Shown here: positions 23,700 to 36,543 of the stretch, piece after piece
Layout of the letters: every line of letters starts with the position of its first letter
How positions within the stretch are numbered: the first letter of the stretch is position 1
Origin: Hanleya hanleyi
Taxonomy: Eukaryota; Mollusca; Polyplacophora; Lepidopleurida; Hanleyidae
Direction of reading: 5' to 3'
Length of the DNA: 64,000 nucleotides
Assembly: GCA_036873755.1 (NCBI GenBank)
Contig: JAVTVY010019051.1
Location: 1 to 64,000 of the forward strand
Program-made: the position numbers and the translations under genes
Notes under the pieces: model-generated
Databases searched by the model: none
The model's input: only the letters and a program-made list of their open reading frames with translations
Told to the model about the DNA's origin: nothing

Positions 23700-24450
23700 T
23701 TTTATACGCCCGCCAAAACTAAAGGCGAACGTATTATGTGATGGCGGTTTCCGTCCGTGTGTCCGTCCGTCAGTCCATTGTGTCCGGTCTATATCTGGGA
23801 CAGTTTTCTATCTACAGTTCCAATTTTTGGTGAGTGGAGACGATGTGTCGCTTACCAAAATGAAGGTCGAGGTGAGAGGTCAAAGGTCACTGGCCTGAAA
23901 AACAGGAAATTAATGAAGTGTTCGTGTCCGGTGTATATCTGTGAACGATTTCTGTCCACAGTTGCAATTGTATGTGTCGCGTACCAAAATGTAGGTTGAG
24001 GTCAGAGGTTGAAGGTCAGTATGACCGAAAAATCAGGAAATCATTAAAAATTTCTAATTTTTCGTGAATGGATTCAATAGGGGAAAATGAATTGTCACAT
24101 ACCAAAAATTAGGTCAAGGTCGACGGTCAAAGGTCAGTGACCCCAAAATCAGGAAAATATTAAAACTTTTTTGTGTGTCAGTAGATACATTAGGGGGGCA
24201 TGGTGCGTCACGTACCAAAACTTAGTTCAAGGCCGAAGGTCAAGGTCACGTACTGTGACTCCCAAAATAATAAAATGGTTAAAAATCATGATTGTGTCCC
24301 TAGTAAATCTGGTTTTTATACATTGAGGGAAGACAATGTATCGTGTACCAAAATTTAGGTCAAGGTCAAAGGTCAAGGTCACTGTGACCCCAAAATCAAG
24401 AAATCATTGGAAGTCACATTTTAATATGCCTTTCGAAGACGAGGTCCTGT
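23700..24450 (+). repeat. Diverged 'ggtcaaggtcaaaggtca' tandem repeat
   Basis: It starts 'tatacgcccgccaaaactaa' and 'gtccgtccgtcag', then repeats 'accaaaatttaggtcaaggt' + 'caaaggtcactgtgacccc' with a period of roughly 100-140 bases at about 23,860, 23,985, 24,105, 24,225 and 24,355. It belongs to the same loose superfamily as the block at 39,200-40,030. 24,450-26,200 holds no supported gene; a 28-bp direct duplication 'ttcgacttgtttcctccatt' lies at 25,918 and 25,954. Confidence 0.7.
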
Positions 24451-26224
24451 AATGCGATGATGCGTTCTGTCCATTCAGCCATTAACTTTCGTTGTCCATA
24501 CCATATCTCTAGTTTCAAGGTATCGTTTGGTACCAAACTTTGGGTATACCTTACTCGCATGGCAAAGAGAAGCCATATTCATTTTGAGATCAAAGGCCAA
24601 GTTCACAGTCCCCCAAAACTGAATCAAGTTTAGCTGACTATATGTTAGGTGGAATATTCAGAGTTGTCTCCCCTACATATATATGGCATTTGTCCTGTGG
24701 AGTTGTCTCCCATGTTTGATACATGTAAGAAACAGCTACATTTGGTTAAACTGTTGTGCAATAAAAACCATAGATTTACTAATTTTACTTTTTCTTCCTT
24801 CATGAAAATTTTCTCGCCTGAATGGAATCCATTTGAAGGAAAACTGCTATTTTCTTATGTTCGACTATTGTCGATTTCAGTTTGGGATATGTGAGCTCTC
24901 GGCTCTTGTTTCAAGGTCACCTAGTTACCAAGAGTTAAGCCCATTTTAGTTTATCATTCAATATAAGATGTGATATATGTTACATTCTCATAAGCACAAA
25001 ATCGTAGACCTTCCTCTGGATTGCTAGCTACCAATTGAGATCAAGGCCATTAAACAACCTTGAAATTTGGACCATTGTAATTCCAGATATACGGGCGTAT
25101 ATTGAAGCCGCTTGGGCTCTTGTTTAACTCTGCGCTTGTATATTCGTGGATAACTCAAGTATAAATCTGTTGTAAAATTGGCTGGTGCATGTATGTATAA
25201 GTCTAAATATAAGCTATATGCACCCCCGCATGCATTATTACGCCAATCGATCATCTTGAGTCGTTTTGTAACACGAAAATGATTTTCTATTATTTTCAAA
25301 AGGTCAAATGGTTAAATCCGTATTACTGGTCTTCTAAAGTTTCCATGTCTCTCTATATGCGTTGCCGTAAAACAATACATCGTGCTCTTGACATGTTGAT
25401 ATGGGAAAGTATGGTGTGTGAATGACAGAATGCGGCGATGAGATTATGATAGCAAGCCGTCAGTTTCTGGAAACTACTCTGTAAATAACAATCATTGATA
25501 TTAACGTGGAATGATGCCGTGATGCCGGCGTCGATTTAATGGGTATATTTATCACGGTAAGGATCTGTGTTATAGCGCACTTCCTGGAAGTGCTGGGCGG
25601 ATGGTGAGATCCATGGAGGTATACGAGTACTGATCACCGAGAGACCGTGGATGATACATTAGAAGCTATAAGTGGTAACGCATTTAGTAAGTATGAAAGC
25701 AGTTTCCTATTGGTTACAGGGTAAAGTATTCTCGACAAAATATCAGATCTCGTTCAAACTTGCTTCTAGATTACACGCACATAGACTGAGACATATTCAA
25801 ATTAAACCACAGAGAAGATCCTATACATTGTATTGTTGAAGGACATGGTTGAGGTTTGTATATTATCGATATTTGCTTGATCTATGTTGTGCTCTTTTTT
25901 TGTCATATATTCGTAAATTCGACTTGTTTCCTCCATTCACGTTATTCAAAGTTCGACTTGTTTCCTCCATTCACGTCATTCCGCCTCTTTATGGATCACA
26001 TTTACATCTCCTCCGTAGCAATGATTTACTATTCTGCATTTGAGGTCGTTGTCGAGTTCTTGTGCTACTATCATGTTATGTCACCTAACCACTGTAAGAA
26101 ATTGTTCATGTTCAAGGCTTTTTTTTTTAAGTGTCCCTTGCTATTTTATGGGATATTCCACATGTGATTTTGTTGAGTCTACCCGAATCCCCTATATATA
26201 CTGGAGTATTGTATGTTATACTGG

Positions 26225-26700
26225 CGTGGCTGGCGAGGCTTCCGTCAAAGGCCAAGAAAATGACACAGTTGTCTGGCTTGTGAGATATTTTATGGTAGAT
26301 GATATCTTCAAAACTTAAAATCGATATTTTCTTCTTTTTTTTCTTCTTTTTCTTTGCTGTCGTATTTGACTCAAATAAAGTCATTCCGATGGATTTCCAT
26401 TTCAAAAGCCGAGTTACTAACGTTTTCAATTTTCTGCCATACCCTGATCTCTCTGAAATAGAAACTCTTATTTCATGTCATAGAGATCAGGGTATGGTAT
26501 TTAATTGAAAAGTGTTGTAACTCGGATTGATATCCCTGGAAATGACGTTATTTTAGTTAAAGATAGTTAAAAAATGGGGGAAAAAATATTTGAAAAACCC
26601 CCCAATATATTTATTAATTTTTATAATTTACTGAAAATGTACGTAGGCATCGCTCATCAATTATCTCACAAGCCAAGCAACTGTGAATAATGGATGTTCT
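26225..26700. mobile_element. Fold-back element, ~470 bp
   Basis: The outer arms 'ctggcttgtgagatatttta' (26,271) and 'ttatctcacaagccaagcaa' (26,660) pair. The inner arms 'cataccctgatctctctgaa' (26,438) and 'catagagatcagggtatggt' (26,478) form a tight hairpin, and the intermediate 'cattccgatggatttccatt' pairs with 'tccctggaaatgacg'. It also contains a ttcttttttt tract. It has no coding content. 26,700-28,240 shows only a short G tract (26,814-26,828) and otherwise nothing. Confidence 0.7.
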
Positions 26701-28244
26701 TTTAATTGATGATACCGTTACCAACTTGTTAAGAGGGCCGCTCTGTCTACTAGAAACTCCCCCTTCCCCCTATCAAGAAACAACGATGAGAAAGGTCCTA
26801 TGTGTTGTTTTTTTGGGGGGGGGGGGGTCTGCATGAGTATTTATCCGACCGTTAGAGTGGTCAGTTTTGTTTTCCCCTTCCACGGCTAGAACATAAGTGT
26901 CATGAACTACTGTTGTATGGTCAATACATAGGCCTACATTCGAAACGACACAGCTTGTTCTATCAATTGTATCGTTAGATAATTTTTTCGGGTTCATATG
27001 GTTACAGCTGTATATGTGGAACAGCTCGTTCATTATTTTATCATATGACAATCTATATACACTGACGTTAATACAACGTTAATGATAAACTATTTCTTTG
27101 TGACATTCCGGGGCACCGTTATTGTTATCCGTTCTCTCCATAGGGAGGATGTGAACCAAATCTGTACATAATCATGCTTTGTTAGAATAGACAACAATTA
27201 TGTGTTTAATGGTGAGGACAACTACTGAAATCATGCACTTATTTTATGTGTCAGCAATGTGTGGTGTCCAGGATATTGTATTGCCTCTAACACTATACAT
27301 CGTTAATACCTCACATGCACTTGGCCCGCATGAGCTGACCCATTTGACATACTACTTACAAATACTTCTCATTCCAGTCATATTAATCCATTGGAATGAC
27401 CTTATAATAAACATGTGGAGATCATATTCAATATTGTGTGTGGAGAATGACTCGAAATAACCTCAATAAAGACACTTAACTGCCTCGATAATAAAGGCAC
27501 TTGAATGACTGCTTGGATACTTGGTCAACATCGACACTTGTAAATCAGTACATATTATTGATATATTTACGGAAACATGCGAGAAAACCATAATTGTATA
27601 AGTTTTCATAAAAATGATGACTTAATATTTAAAGTATTGTATTGATAGATTAGGACAAATTCGGTTGGCCATACGTTGGCCATATGTAGGTCTACCTGTG
27701 TACGCCTCCATCAGAAGTGTCAGATCCGTTCTTCTGGGTGTGAACGTGATAGGTTACACGTATCAGAGTTGATAACCATAGCGCTACAGAACACCACAAT
27801 ATTCTGTCACTGCGTTTTAGCATAATAATATGTATCGAGATCTGGCATAACAATGTCTAAAGGTTTCAGAAATAATGAACAACGTGCTCTCTCATAATGA
27901 ATATTGGTAGTTTCTTTTGTAAGCTCAAATCTCTGTGCCTTGAGAGGATGTCATCACCACGGTAGGTAACTGGAAATAATCTATTGGCTGACAGTCATTT
28001 GATGGGTTCTGCTTACTCTCAGATTGCATTTACTGGGATGGAGTAAAATATTAACTATACTTCCCGTCCAAGTTATATTTTTAAGTTTCAGAGTACCACT
28101 CAAGTCGAACTACCAGTCTTAGTACATTCTGATCGTATTTTAGGAATGTGATAATGTCATACGGAGTAGACCTATGTATGCGGAATAAGATTTTCATAAA
28201 TATGAATTATTTTTCCGTGATTCTGATTAATTATAACCATTGCT

Positions 28245-29490
28245 ATCCGTGTGGTTTCCGGGTGTGAAAAGAGATAGGAGTCAAACGTCGTGATGTGACT
28301 GAAAAAATGTTGAAAGCGACTTTAAATCATATCCACTCACTCACCCTAGTGCTTTGGCCGGGGTCACTCAACAACTATCTAGCCTTGCGTAATGTGGCTT
28401 TGCCATTGACGACGTGGGTTCGATTCACATCAGAGCACTATCAACATCGTCGAGACAGAGAGATTGGCGTTCTTTTTGACACCGTTATTTTTGTGAGAGG
28501 CGATGTCGCACAGGGGGTTAGAGCGATAATCAGTTTGGTCAGGCGGCTGGTGGCATAGGCGACGTGTATTCGAGTTCGACGACGGACGACTATGTGATTG
28601 TTTACCCTGTATATACCTAGATATTACTGGCTACTACTTGTCCCGAGGAATGCCTCTTCACATTATGTAATGATATGTTCACGTTGAGCCGGATCAACCT
28701 GGTCGAGTCGGACAGGTTAGCGTTCTGTATGACACCGCCAATAAACTCTCATTTTTATGAGAGCTACAGAGCCAGGCGACGTGAGTTCGAGGCCCTACAG
28801 ACCACCACGTGATTGTCTACTTGTGTATACCTGAAGTTTACTGCTGGTTGTTTGCCCCGAGGCAAATTGTTTATGCGAATTACTTGTTATAAGTTGTTAT
28901 ATATAACTCCGTCATTGAAAGTCTCATTTTTGTGAGACGGGATATGGCGCAGTGGGCTGGAGCGTTTAGTCCTGTTTGGTCATGGAGTTGGTCTCACAGG
29001 AGACGTGAGTGCCATCAGACCATGTTATGAATTTTAATCACATAATGTTAAAATTACGTTGTGGAAGGCTGGTGAATGCAGGTCTTAATTTTCGTTGGGC
29101 TTTCTTGACGGTGAATTTCAGGAACGTGCATATTTCCGCGTTTCAAAAGGTGAAGCAATGAGATTTAATCACTGATTCTTCTCGGTTTTTCCTGTCGATA
29201 GGCGGATTAAGATTTTTTGATAAGATGTCCGAAAGTTTTATCATTTTATCATTTATTACGTTTAGGCATGGTAAGTCACATACACTATATCTGTATTCAC
29301 TAATAGGTTTCAGCTCCTCAGAGAGCTTGTCGTAAGAGGCGACTAACTGGGGCACCCGTGGGGATCCCGGATGTGAAAAGGAATAGGACCCCACCCGTGT
29401 GGTTCCCGGGTGTGAAAAAGAATAGGAACCAACGTCGTGATATGACTGAAATAATGTTGAAAGCGACGTTAAATCATATTCACTCTCTAT
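28245..29490 (+). repeat. Cluster of tRNA-derived SINE units
   Basis: At least three head units are recognisable. 'gatgtcgcacagggggttag' (28,501) is followed by 'gtattcgagttcgacg'; 'gtcggacaggttagcgttct' (28,708) is followed by 'gtgagttcgaggccctacag'; 'gatatggcgcagtgggctgg' (28,941) has a similar body. These are A/B-box-like pol III promoters. Two tails of the type 'tgttgaaagcgacgttaaat' lie at about 28,308 and 29,456, each preceded by a block with 'ggtttccgggtgtgaaaa'. The repeated ~220-bp spacing suggests a dimeric or trimeric SINE. Confidence 0.7.
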
Positions 29491-29929
29491 AATACGGTAA
29501 CTATACTCTCACCACGGTATTATATATGTGGGGCACACTCGAATTTGTTGGTGCAAATGCACCACATAACCTTTTATACGGTTGTATGGATAAGTATGTG
29601 TACAATTGTTAAGTTTTCGATTAAGTTCGTGTGCCATGACCAACATTAGATCGTTAGTGGCCTATTATTTTTTAACACAAACAGTATTGAAACTTTTGAA
29701 ACTTTTACTTGCATCATCAGTAGTGTAAAATTAAGCGTTTCAAGTCAAAATATCAGGATCAGGAAGGGAGGGACGTCATCGTGATCAAGGTCAAACTGTC
29801 AGTCCATCATGTCAGGATCATGGGATCGGGTAAATTGGAGCGATATGCAGGAGGTGGAAAAAATTGCCGACGTCTGGCGACTAAAAAGCAACTATGTGAC
29901 ACCTAACATTCAGACCCCAAAATACGGTG

Positions 29930-30080
29930 AATTATCGGACGTAGCCTTAGTATCTCAGCCGCGCTTTTATTGCAGCTGTTCATGTGGAGACTATGAAGTA
30001 TCCACACGGCCCCTAGCACCGGCTAGATACGCTAGCTCGGGAGCTGTGATGACAGATCAGCTCAAACAACTCATCTGATG
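29930..30080 (-). repeat. Diverged member of repeat family A
   Basis: On the minus strand this reads 'ggggccgtgtggatacttca', 'cacatgaacagctgcaataa' and 'aagcgcggctgagatacta', paralleling the 8,690-8,750 segment. The plus-strand open frame over it is a by-product. From 30,080 to 32,220 I see no supported gene; a short frame at 31,215-31,430 has a biased, charged composition but no recognisable domain, and 'tcgtacgtaagtcgtacgta' at 31,027 is a small palindrome. Confidence 0.5.
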
Positions 30081-32221
30081 TTAATGGGTGAGCGTTATGG
30101 ACGTCTGATGGAGTAAAAGCCTTAACACCCTTCGGTACATTTTTCTTTAACGTTTTAGCTTCATACGTGGTTGGTTTAAGATCGTTAGATACGTTTCCAT
30201 TGCGTCTTCATACTTTTGCCTAAAGTAGTTTAGTCTTTGGGGAAAATACGACGACCTATTAATGGAATTTGGTGATTGTCGATGGGATTCATGAATAGAT
30301 CTAATTTCTGACAATTCAAACCGACATTTCAGGAAGCTTTTCCCTGATCGAATAAGAGCGTAATCATGGATGGACCCTTTGGTAAACAAGTCTCGTATCT
30401 TGTTTGGTCTCTGTCATAAGATGGTCCTGTATCATCAGCTTTTTATAATGGGATCTAAGTATCCGTCATCTCCGAGATTTAAAGTTATAACCTTCACAAT
30501 GCCCGAGTACCGCCAGTCTTATATCCTCGAATACTGGCTTCATTTTATCACAGCAGACTAGTTTCTACATAGTTATCAAATCCTCGTGATATCTTGTCGA
30601 TCTATTCCCACCCCCAGTGGTAATAGTAATAGATTCTGAGCATCATCATGTATATATAGCTTTTCATCACCACCGATTATAAACCCCATTCCTATTTGTT
30701 TGGGAATACAAGCGTCTAATGCTTCATTCAATATTCAGCCGTCGTCCATTAAAGAATTTCCGCGTCCATAATCCAAAGACCTATTCCGTATTACAGCATT
30801 AGTACCAAATTTTAAAAAAAACATAAACACAATATTCTAATTCAAATGATGTTTGTCCTGGTCTTATATATTGACGTACTGATAACTATGTTTAAATTTC
30901 ATTTATCTTCGTATGTTTCATCTGCTTAATATCTCAGAACATATGGAATGACATACATTGTTCCAGAGATATCGATTTGAATCGTCAGTATGTAGTTCTA
31001 TTCAATAGCCACATCGACACGTATGTCGTACGTAAGTCGTACGTATCACCAACTACCGGCGGTACTTTATGAAAATATATGAAGACGCATCTCTTCACCA
31101 TATGGAAACTTATTTATCGAACTCAAACTACCTGTGAAGGTAAAATGTACCATACTAGAGGTACCAGGACAAGTCTAAGACCTGAAGTGATTGAGAAAGA
31201 TGCACTAGACGGACATGGGCTTTGTAAATGAACAATTCCAACGTGATTTTAAAGGAGCAATGGAGCAACGAGGACATGGCCAGATTGAGAATAGGATTGG
31301 AATTCTGCGACGTGAAAGGAAATATTGTTCAGACGATTACAGTGACTATGAAGAAAGTATAATTCAGAAGGATATGATCAACCGAATGATATTCGCAAGT
31401 GCAATAAATGTGATTGATACAACCTATTGAAAAGATATAGCGAAAATATTGATGAGAGGACAGAACAGCACATAAGACATGGTTAAAATTAAAATAAATT
31501 GGGTGACATGGCAAAGCAGGACTATATTCCAACGATGAAGAAAATTTTACGAACTTTACAAAACGATTGTATTCATAATGAAATTTTGAAAACGACGAAA
31601 CGTCTATAGAGGCCATATGATATAGGTTATGGTGAAGAGCTGAAGTAAGCGATTAAGTTGCGGAAAAGTCATTTTGAAATAAGTTGTCTGAGAGAGTATT
31701 GTCGTGATTTCATGCCTTACTGATTGTCTTTGTTCTGAGATATTTGAATAAGATAGTCTCGATATGATATATCTAGTTACGCATGCGATAGGTAGTTTCC
31801 AAATTCTAAAATAGAGCTACCACCCCTTGTAATTATTCTTCCAATACGTATAGTATTGGATAGCGATTGACAGGAAATGATTATGTTAAATCATTATCTC
31901 TATATGTTAACCTATGACGTGATTAGAGTGGACGATTCTATATATGAAGGTAATATAAATGATACTGCTTGGCCAAGTACTTGGACCTAAATCGGTTTCA
32001 CTCCCAAACTTACTCCTGATCTTACTCATCCGTCAGATGTTGACCGTTACTCCGGAAGTTGACCATTACCACAAATTGTGACCATTATTCATATTTTGAC
32101 CGTTATTCCAAGTTATAACCGCTACTCATTTTTTCACCGTTACGCATATATTAACTGTGATCATCATGACGTCACTGTCACACTCCGTCGATGATCCTGA
32201 TCGTGTGACTTGAAGCGCTTA

Positions 32222-33560
32222 ATTTTTACCCCTCGGTCAAAATTTGGCCGAAGGGTATTGTCGTCGTCATGTACGTCCGTCCGTCCGTCCGTCCGTCTGT
32301 CCGTCACACCTTTCTCGTTACCAAGATATCTTTAGAACGACTTACCCTAGGCACACAAAACTTGCAGTGCACATCCGTATGCTCGTGACCCAGAACCCTA
32401 TTGAATGTGGACCTGATTGGTTTGAAACTTTGGCGGCCATATTTAATTTATGCGAAACCATCACAGCTTTCTTGTTACCAAGATATCTTTAGAACGACTT
32501 ACCCTAGGCACACCAAACTTGCAGTGCACATCCATATGCTCGTGACCCAGAACCCTATTGAATCTGGACCCGATTGGTTGGAAACTTTGGTGGCCATCTT
32601 TAATTTATGCGAAACCATCACAGCTTTCTTGTTACCAAGATATCTTTAGAACGACTTACCCTAGGCACACCAAACTTGCACTGCACATCCATATGCTCAT
32701 GACCCAGAACCCTATTGAATGTGGACCTGATTGGTTTGAAACTTTGGCGGCCATATTTAATTTATGCGAAACCATCACAACTTTCTTGTTACCAAGATAT
32801 CTTTAGAACGACTTACCCTAGGCACACCAAACTTGCACTGCTCATCCATATGCTCATGACCCAGAACCCTATTGAATCTGGACCTGATTGGTTGGAAACT
32901 TTGGCGGCCATATTTAATTTATGCGAAACCATCACAGCTTTCTTGTTACCAAGATATCTTTAGAACGACTTACCCTAGGCACACCAAACTTGCACTGCAC
33001 ATCCATATGCTCATGACCCAGAACCCTATTGAATCTGGACCTGATTGGTTGGAAACTTTGGCGGCCATATTTAATTTATGCGAAACCATCACAGCTTTCT
33101 TGTTACCAAGATATCTTTAGAACGACTTACCCTAGGCACACCAAACTTGCACTGCTCATCCATATGTTCATGACCCAGAACCCTATTGAATCTGGACCTG
33201 ATTGGTTGGAAACTTTGGCGGCCATCTTTAATTTATGCGAAACCATCACAGCTTTCTTGTTACCAAGATATCTTTAGAACGACTTACCCTAGGCACACCA
33301 AACTTGCACTGCACATCCATATGCTCATGACCCAGAACCCTATTGAATCTGGACCTGATTGGTTGGAAACTTTGGCGGCCATATTTAATTTATGCGAAAC
33401 CATCACAGCTTTCTTGTTACCAAGATATCTTTAGAACGACTTACCCTAGGCACACCAAACTTGCACTGCTCATCCATATGTTCATGACCCAGAACCCTAT
33501 TGAATCTGGACCTGATTGGTTGGAAACTTTGGCGGCCATATTTAATTTATGCAAAATCAT
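32222..33560 (+). repeat. 157-bp tandem array, eight near-identical units
   Basis: After the opening 'tttttacccctcggtcaaaa' and a (GTCC)n tract, units beginning 'cttgttaccaagatatcttt' repeat at exactly 157-base steps from about 32,311 to 33,560. Units differ at very few positions: 'gtgcaca/ctgcaca/ctgctca', 'gaatgtgg/gaatctgg' and 'catattt/catcttt'. The differences alternate, so a two-unit higher-order pattern (CACATCC then CTCATCC units) is visible. The repeating 82-codon frame offset by 157 bases is a by-product, as 157 is not a multiple of three. Confidence 0.95.
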
Positions 33561-34625
33561 TGATCTTGTGTATCGTAGGTACCATTTCTCTGTTCAGTGT
33601 GAAACTTGGTATAGATCATCGATGCATCAAGAAACTTCAAAGGAATGACCAAACCAGTTTCCCTGATTCGGTGAAAACCTTGGCGGCCATCTTCAATTTA
33701 TGTAAAAATTTTAATGATATATAGCTCTGATAGCATTCAAGTGTTCTATGCGAAACTTGGTATACAGCATCGATGTATCAAGAGACCTGCAATGTATAAC
33801 CACATCAGTTCCTCTGAGTGGCGGGAAGGATGGGCGGCCATCTTTAATTTATGCAAAATCATTAATGATCTCTATCTCTGATACCGTTCGAGTGCTCGAT
33901 GTAAAATTTGGTATATATCATCGATGCATCAATAGACTTACGATAAATGACAGTTCTGGCATTTCTGATTGGGCGGAAACCTTGGTGGCCATCTTTAATT
34001 TATGCAAAATCTTTAATGATGTATATCTTTGATACCATTTCAGTGTTCTATATGAAACTTGGTATACAGCATCGATGTATCAAGAGACTTGCAATGAATA
34101 ACCACATCAGTTTCTCTGAGTTGCGGGAAGGATGGGCGGCCATCTTTAATTTATGCGAAATCATTAATGATCTATATCTCTGATACCGTTCAAGTGCTCG
34201 ATGTAAAATTTGGTATACATCATCGATGTATCAATAGACAGTTCTGGTTTTTCTGATTGAGCGAAAACCTTGGTGGCCATCTTTAATTTATGCAAAATCT
34301 TTAATGATGTATATCTTTGATACAATTTCAGTGTTCTATATGAAACTTGGTATACAGCATCCATGTATCAAGAGACTTGCAATGAATAACCACATCAGTT
34401 TCTCTGAGTGGTGGGAAAGATGGCGGCCATCTTTAATTTATGCGAAATCATTATGATCTCTATCTCTGATAATTTTCAAATGCTCGATGTAAAATTTGGT
34501 ATACATCATCGATGCATCAACAGACTTATGTAATGAATACCGGTTTCTCTGATTGGACGGAAACGTTCGAGGCCATTTCTAATGGCAAAATTTTTCATAA
34601 TCTGTATATTTGTCACTTGACTGCT
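33561..34625 (+). repeat. Diverged continuation array, ~150/300-bp period
   Basis: 'ggcggccatctttaatttat' recurs at about 33,685, 33,833, 33,985, 34,136, 34,274 and 34,423, with 'gaaacttggtatacagcatc' and 'aaaatttggtatacatcatc' alternating between neighbouring units. This gives a ~300-base higher-order unit. The core is shared with the 157-bp array, so both derive from one family. 34,625-35,300 and 35,760-36,420 show nothing beyond weak repeats. Confidence 0.8.
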
Positions 34626-35299
34626 TGGTGTTCCTGAAGTCTTGCTTCAAATTGAATACATTATGAATGGCTGGCGCCCAGAGCCGAGGGGTTTTCAGAT
34701 GCGCAGCTTCGTATTTACTACTTTCAATTGAAAATTACCAGTACTTCAGAAAGAAATCCGGTATTTTATCCGGTTTTATCCGTTTCAAATAGCCACGTTA
34801 TTGAGCATCCGTCTCGGTGTAATATACACAGACTGTGTGATTTGTTTGGGCATATGGGTTGAAATTCTCTCTAACCTTGAATACCACTTCTGCCGTCAAC
34901 AGTCTTTAAGTGCTATGAGGGTACAAAGTCCGGGGCCTTATGTAAGTGCAGTTCTTAAGAGTTCACCCTGAATATGCCCTACAGGATATACAAAAACTAA
35001 TATTCAGTGCGAAAATACAATGAACAGAATGAATCACTGGACTCCGTGTTTGTTAATAGATATATAAGGTGTGTACGTATGATTTCACTTAAGGTTTCAC
35101 TTTTTGCGAGTATATTATTTGAAGTATATTCAATGTGTGGTTTTATCACCAAACCCGGATATAACACATTTTAAATCTCATAGGATGCAGAATCATATTG
35201 GATCTCATTTAGGATTGTTTGCAATTTGTCCAGTGCAAAATGTTGACCATATGGGATTAAGTATCAATCCTGTAGGACAGATTTCCAGCTGCAATTTTA

Positions 35300-36000
35300 T
35301 AACGGGTATTGTCGTCATCGTGTACGTCCGTCCGTCTCCGATTTCTGGTTACCACCATTCCTCAAGAATGACTATGTCTAGGAATATCAACCTTACATCA
35401 CACATGCATATGGTCACAATGCAGGATCCTATTGAAGGTCCCCAGGTCAAACTGTGTCAATTTATCGTGAATTGTTACCATCATATCTCAAGAATGAACA
35501 GGCCTAGATACACCAAAATTACATCACACATGCATGTGGTCACAAAACAGAAGCCTATATATCAGATCAAGTCCGTTTGTCAACATTTCATTGCCGGTAT
35601 CTGAAAAAATGACTGCTTGGGAGCACCAAACAGGCATAACACATGCATGTGGTCATCGAGCAGAAATCTATCGCAAAGTGAGATTGACCTATTTTGGAGG
35701 GTCAGAGTTGTTCATTTTGTCACCTGTTGGTTTTTAACTATTGTAACTGAAGACTGATTCTGTCCAGGCTACCGGACTTCATTCTGGACACATACTTGGG
35801 CTTCAGCCAAAATTGGCTTTGGAGTATTGTCAGCATGTGTGTACGTACATAATATGTCCATCTATGTCGATCATTACCACCATCATGTCTCAAGGATGTA
35901 CAACTTCAATCTCATGAGCATGTGATCATGGTACAGAAATCTTATGACGAATTGCCAGATTGACATATATTTTCCTATTCATTAATAGGTTAAGCTGTCA
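35300..36000 (+). repeat. Decayed members of the GTCCGTCC repeat superfamily
   Basis: 'gggtattgtcgtcatcgtgt' with 'acgtccgtccgtct' at 35,305, and a looser 'ggagtattgtcagcatgtgt' at 35,821, are degraded copies of the opening at 32,255. 'catcacacatgcatatggtc' recurs at about 35,395, 35,522 and 35,640, giving a ~120-base period. The long plus-strand frames across this area are repeat by-products. Confidence 0.6.
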
Positions 36001-36423
36001 ATTTTGTCACCAATTGCGTGTTGCCATCAACTGCTTGTTCTTCAACAGGGACCCTATTTCAATACCGTCAAGACCGAGGGGTTCTAGGTGCTTTGCACGG
36101 TTCTTGTTATATTAGGTATCAAAGGACAGATTGTCTGTCACAAACTCAGACTGGTTCGGAAATTTAGAATTGAACCTCTTAGTCCTCTCTGCTTCACCCA
36201 GTTTTATGAATATTGGTATATACGGATCGTCACAAGTTTTGTCGTCGACATAAATGTATATCATGATAGATACCAAAGGTAGTAGGCCTACATGGAAACT
36301 TTAATAAAATAAATAGAATACAAAATGGTTATACGCAGTAATGAGGAACACCTTAGTTCATCCCCCGAGCTTCTAACTTTCAGGCCTTGGACATCTGCTT
36401 CATTTTCTTTTATCTACTTTCAG

Positions 36424-36543
36424 ACAAGAATAGAGGATGAACCTACTGGGTCCACCATCGATGCGAGTCTGTGGATGAAGCGATAACTACATCAGCAATA
36501 TTACCCCATCGTACTCCTGAAATTTGTTAGAGACACCAACGAC
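36424..36543 (+). promoter_or_regulatory. Probable 3' splice site and 5' UTR of the GPCR gene
   Basis: A strong polypyrimidine tract 'ttcattttcttttatctact' followed by 'ttcag' ends at 36,423, about 120 bases before the GPCR start codon. This is the expected arrangement for a 5' UTR intron upstream of a single-exon coding region. In-frame stops precede the ATG, so coding does not extend into this stretch. Confidence 0.5.

Noticed and set aside
32244..33648. Series of 82-codon open frames spaced 157 bases apart
   Set aside because: They are the same repeat read in rotating frames; no codon-level conservation is possible with a 157-base period.
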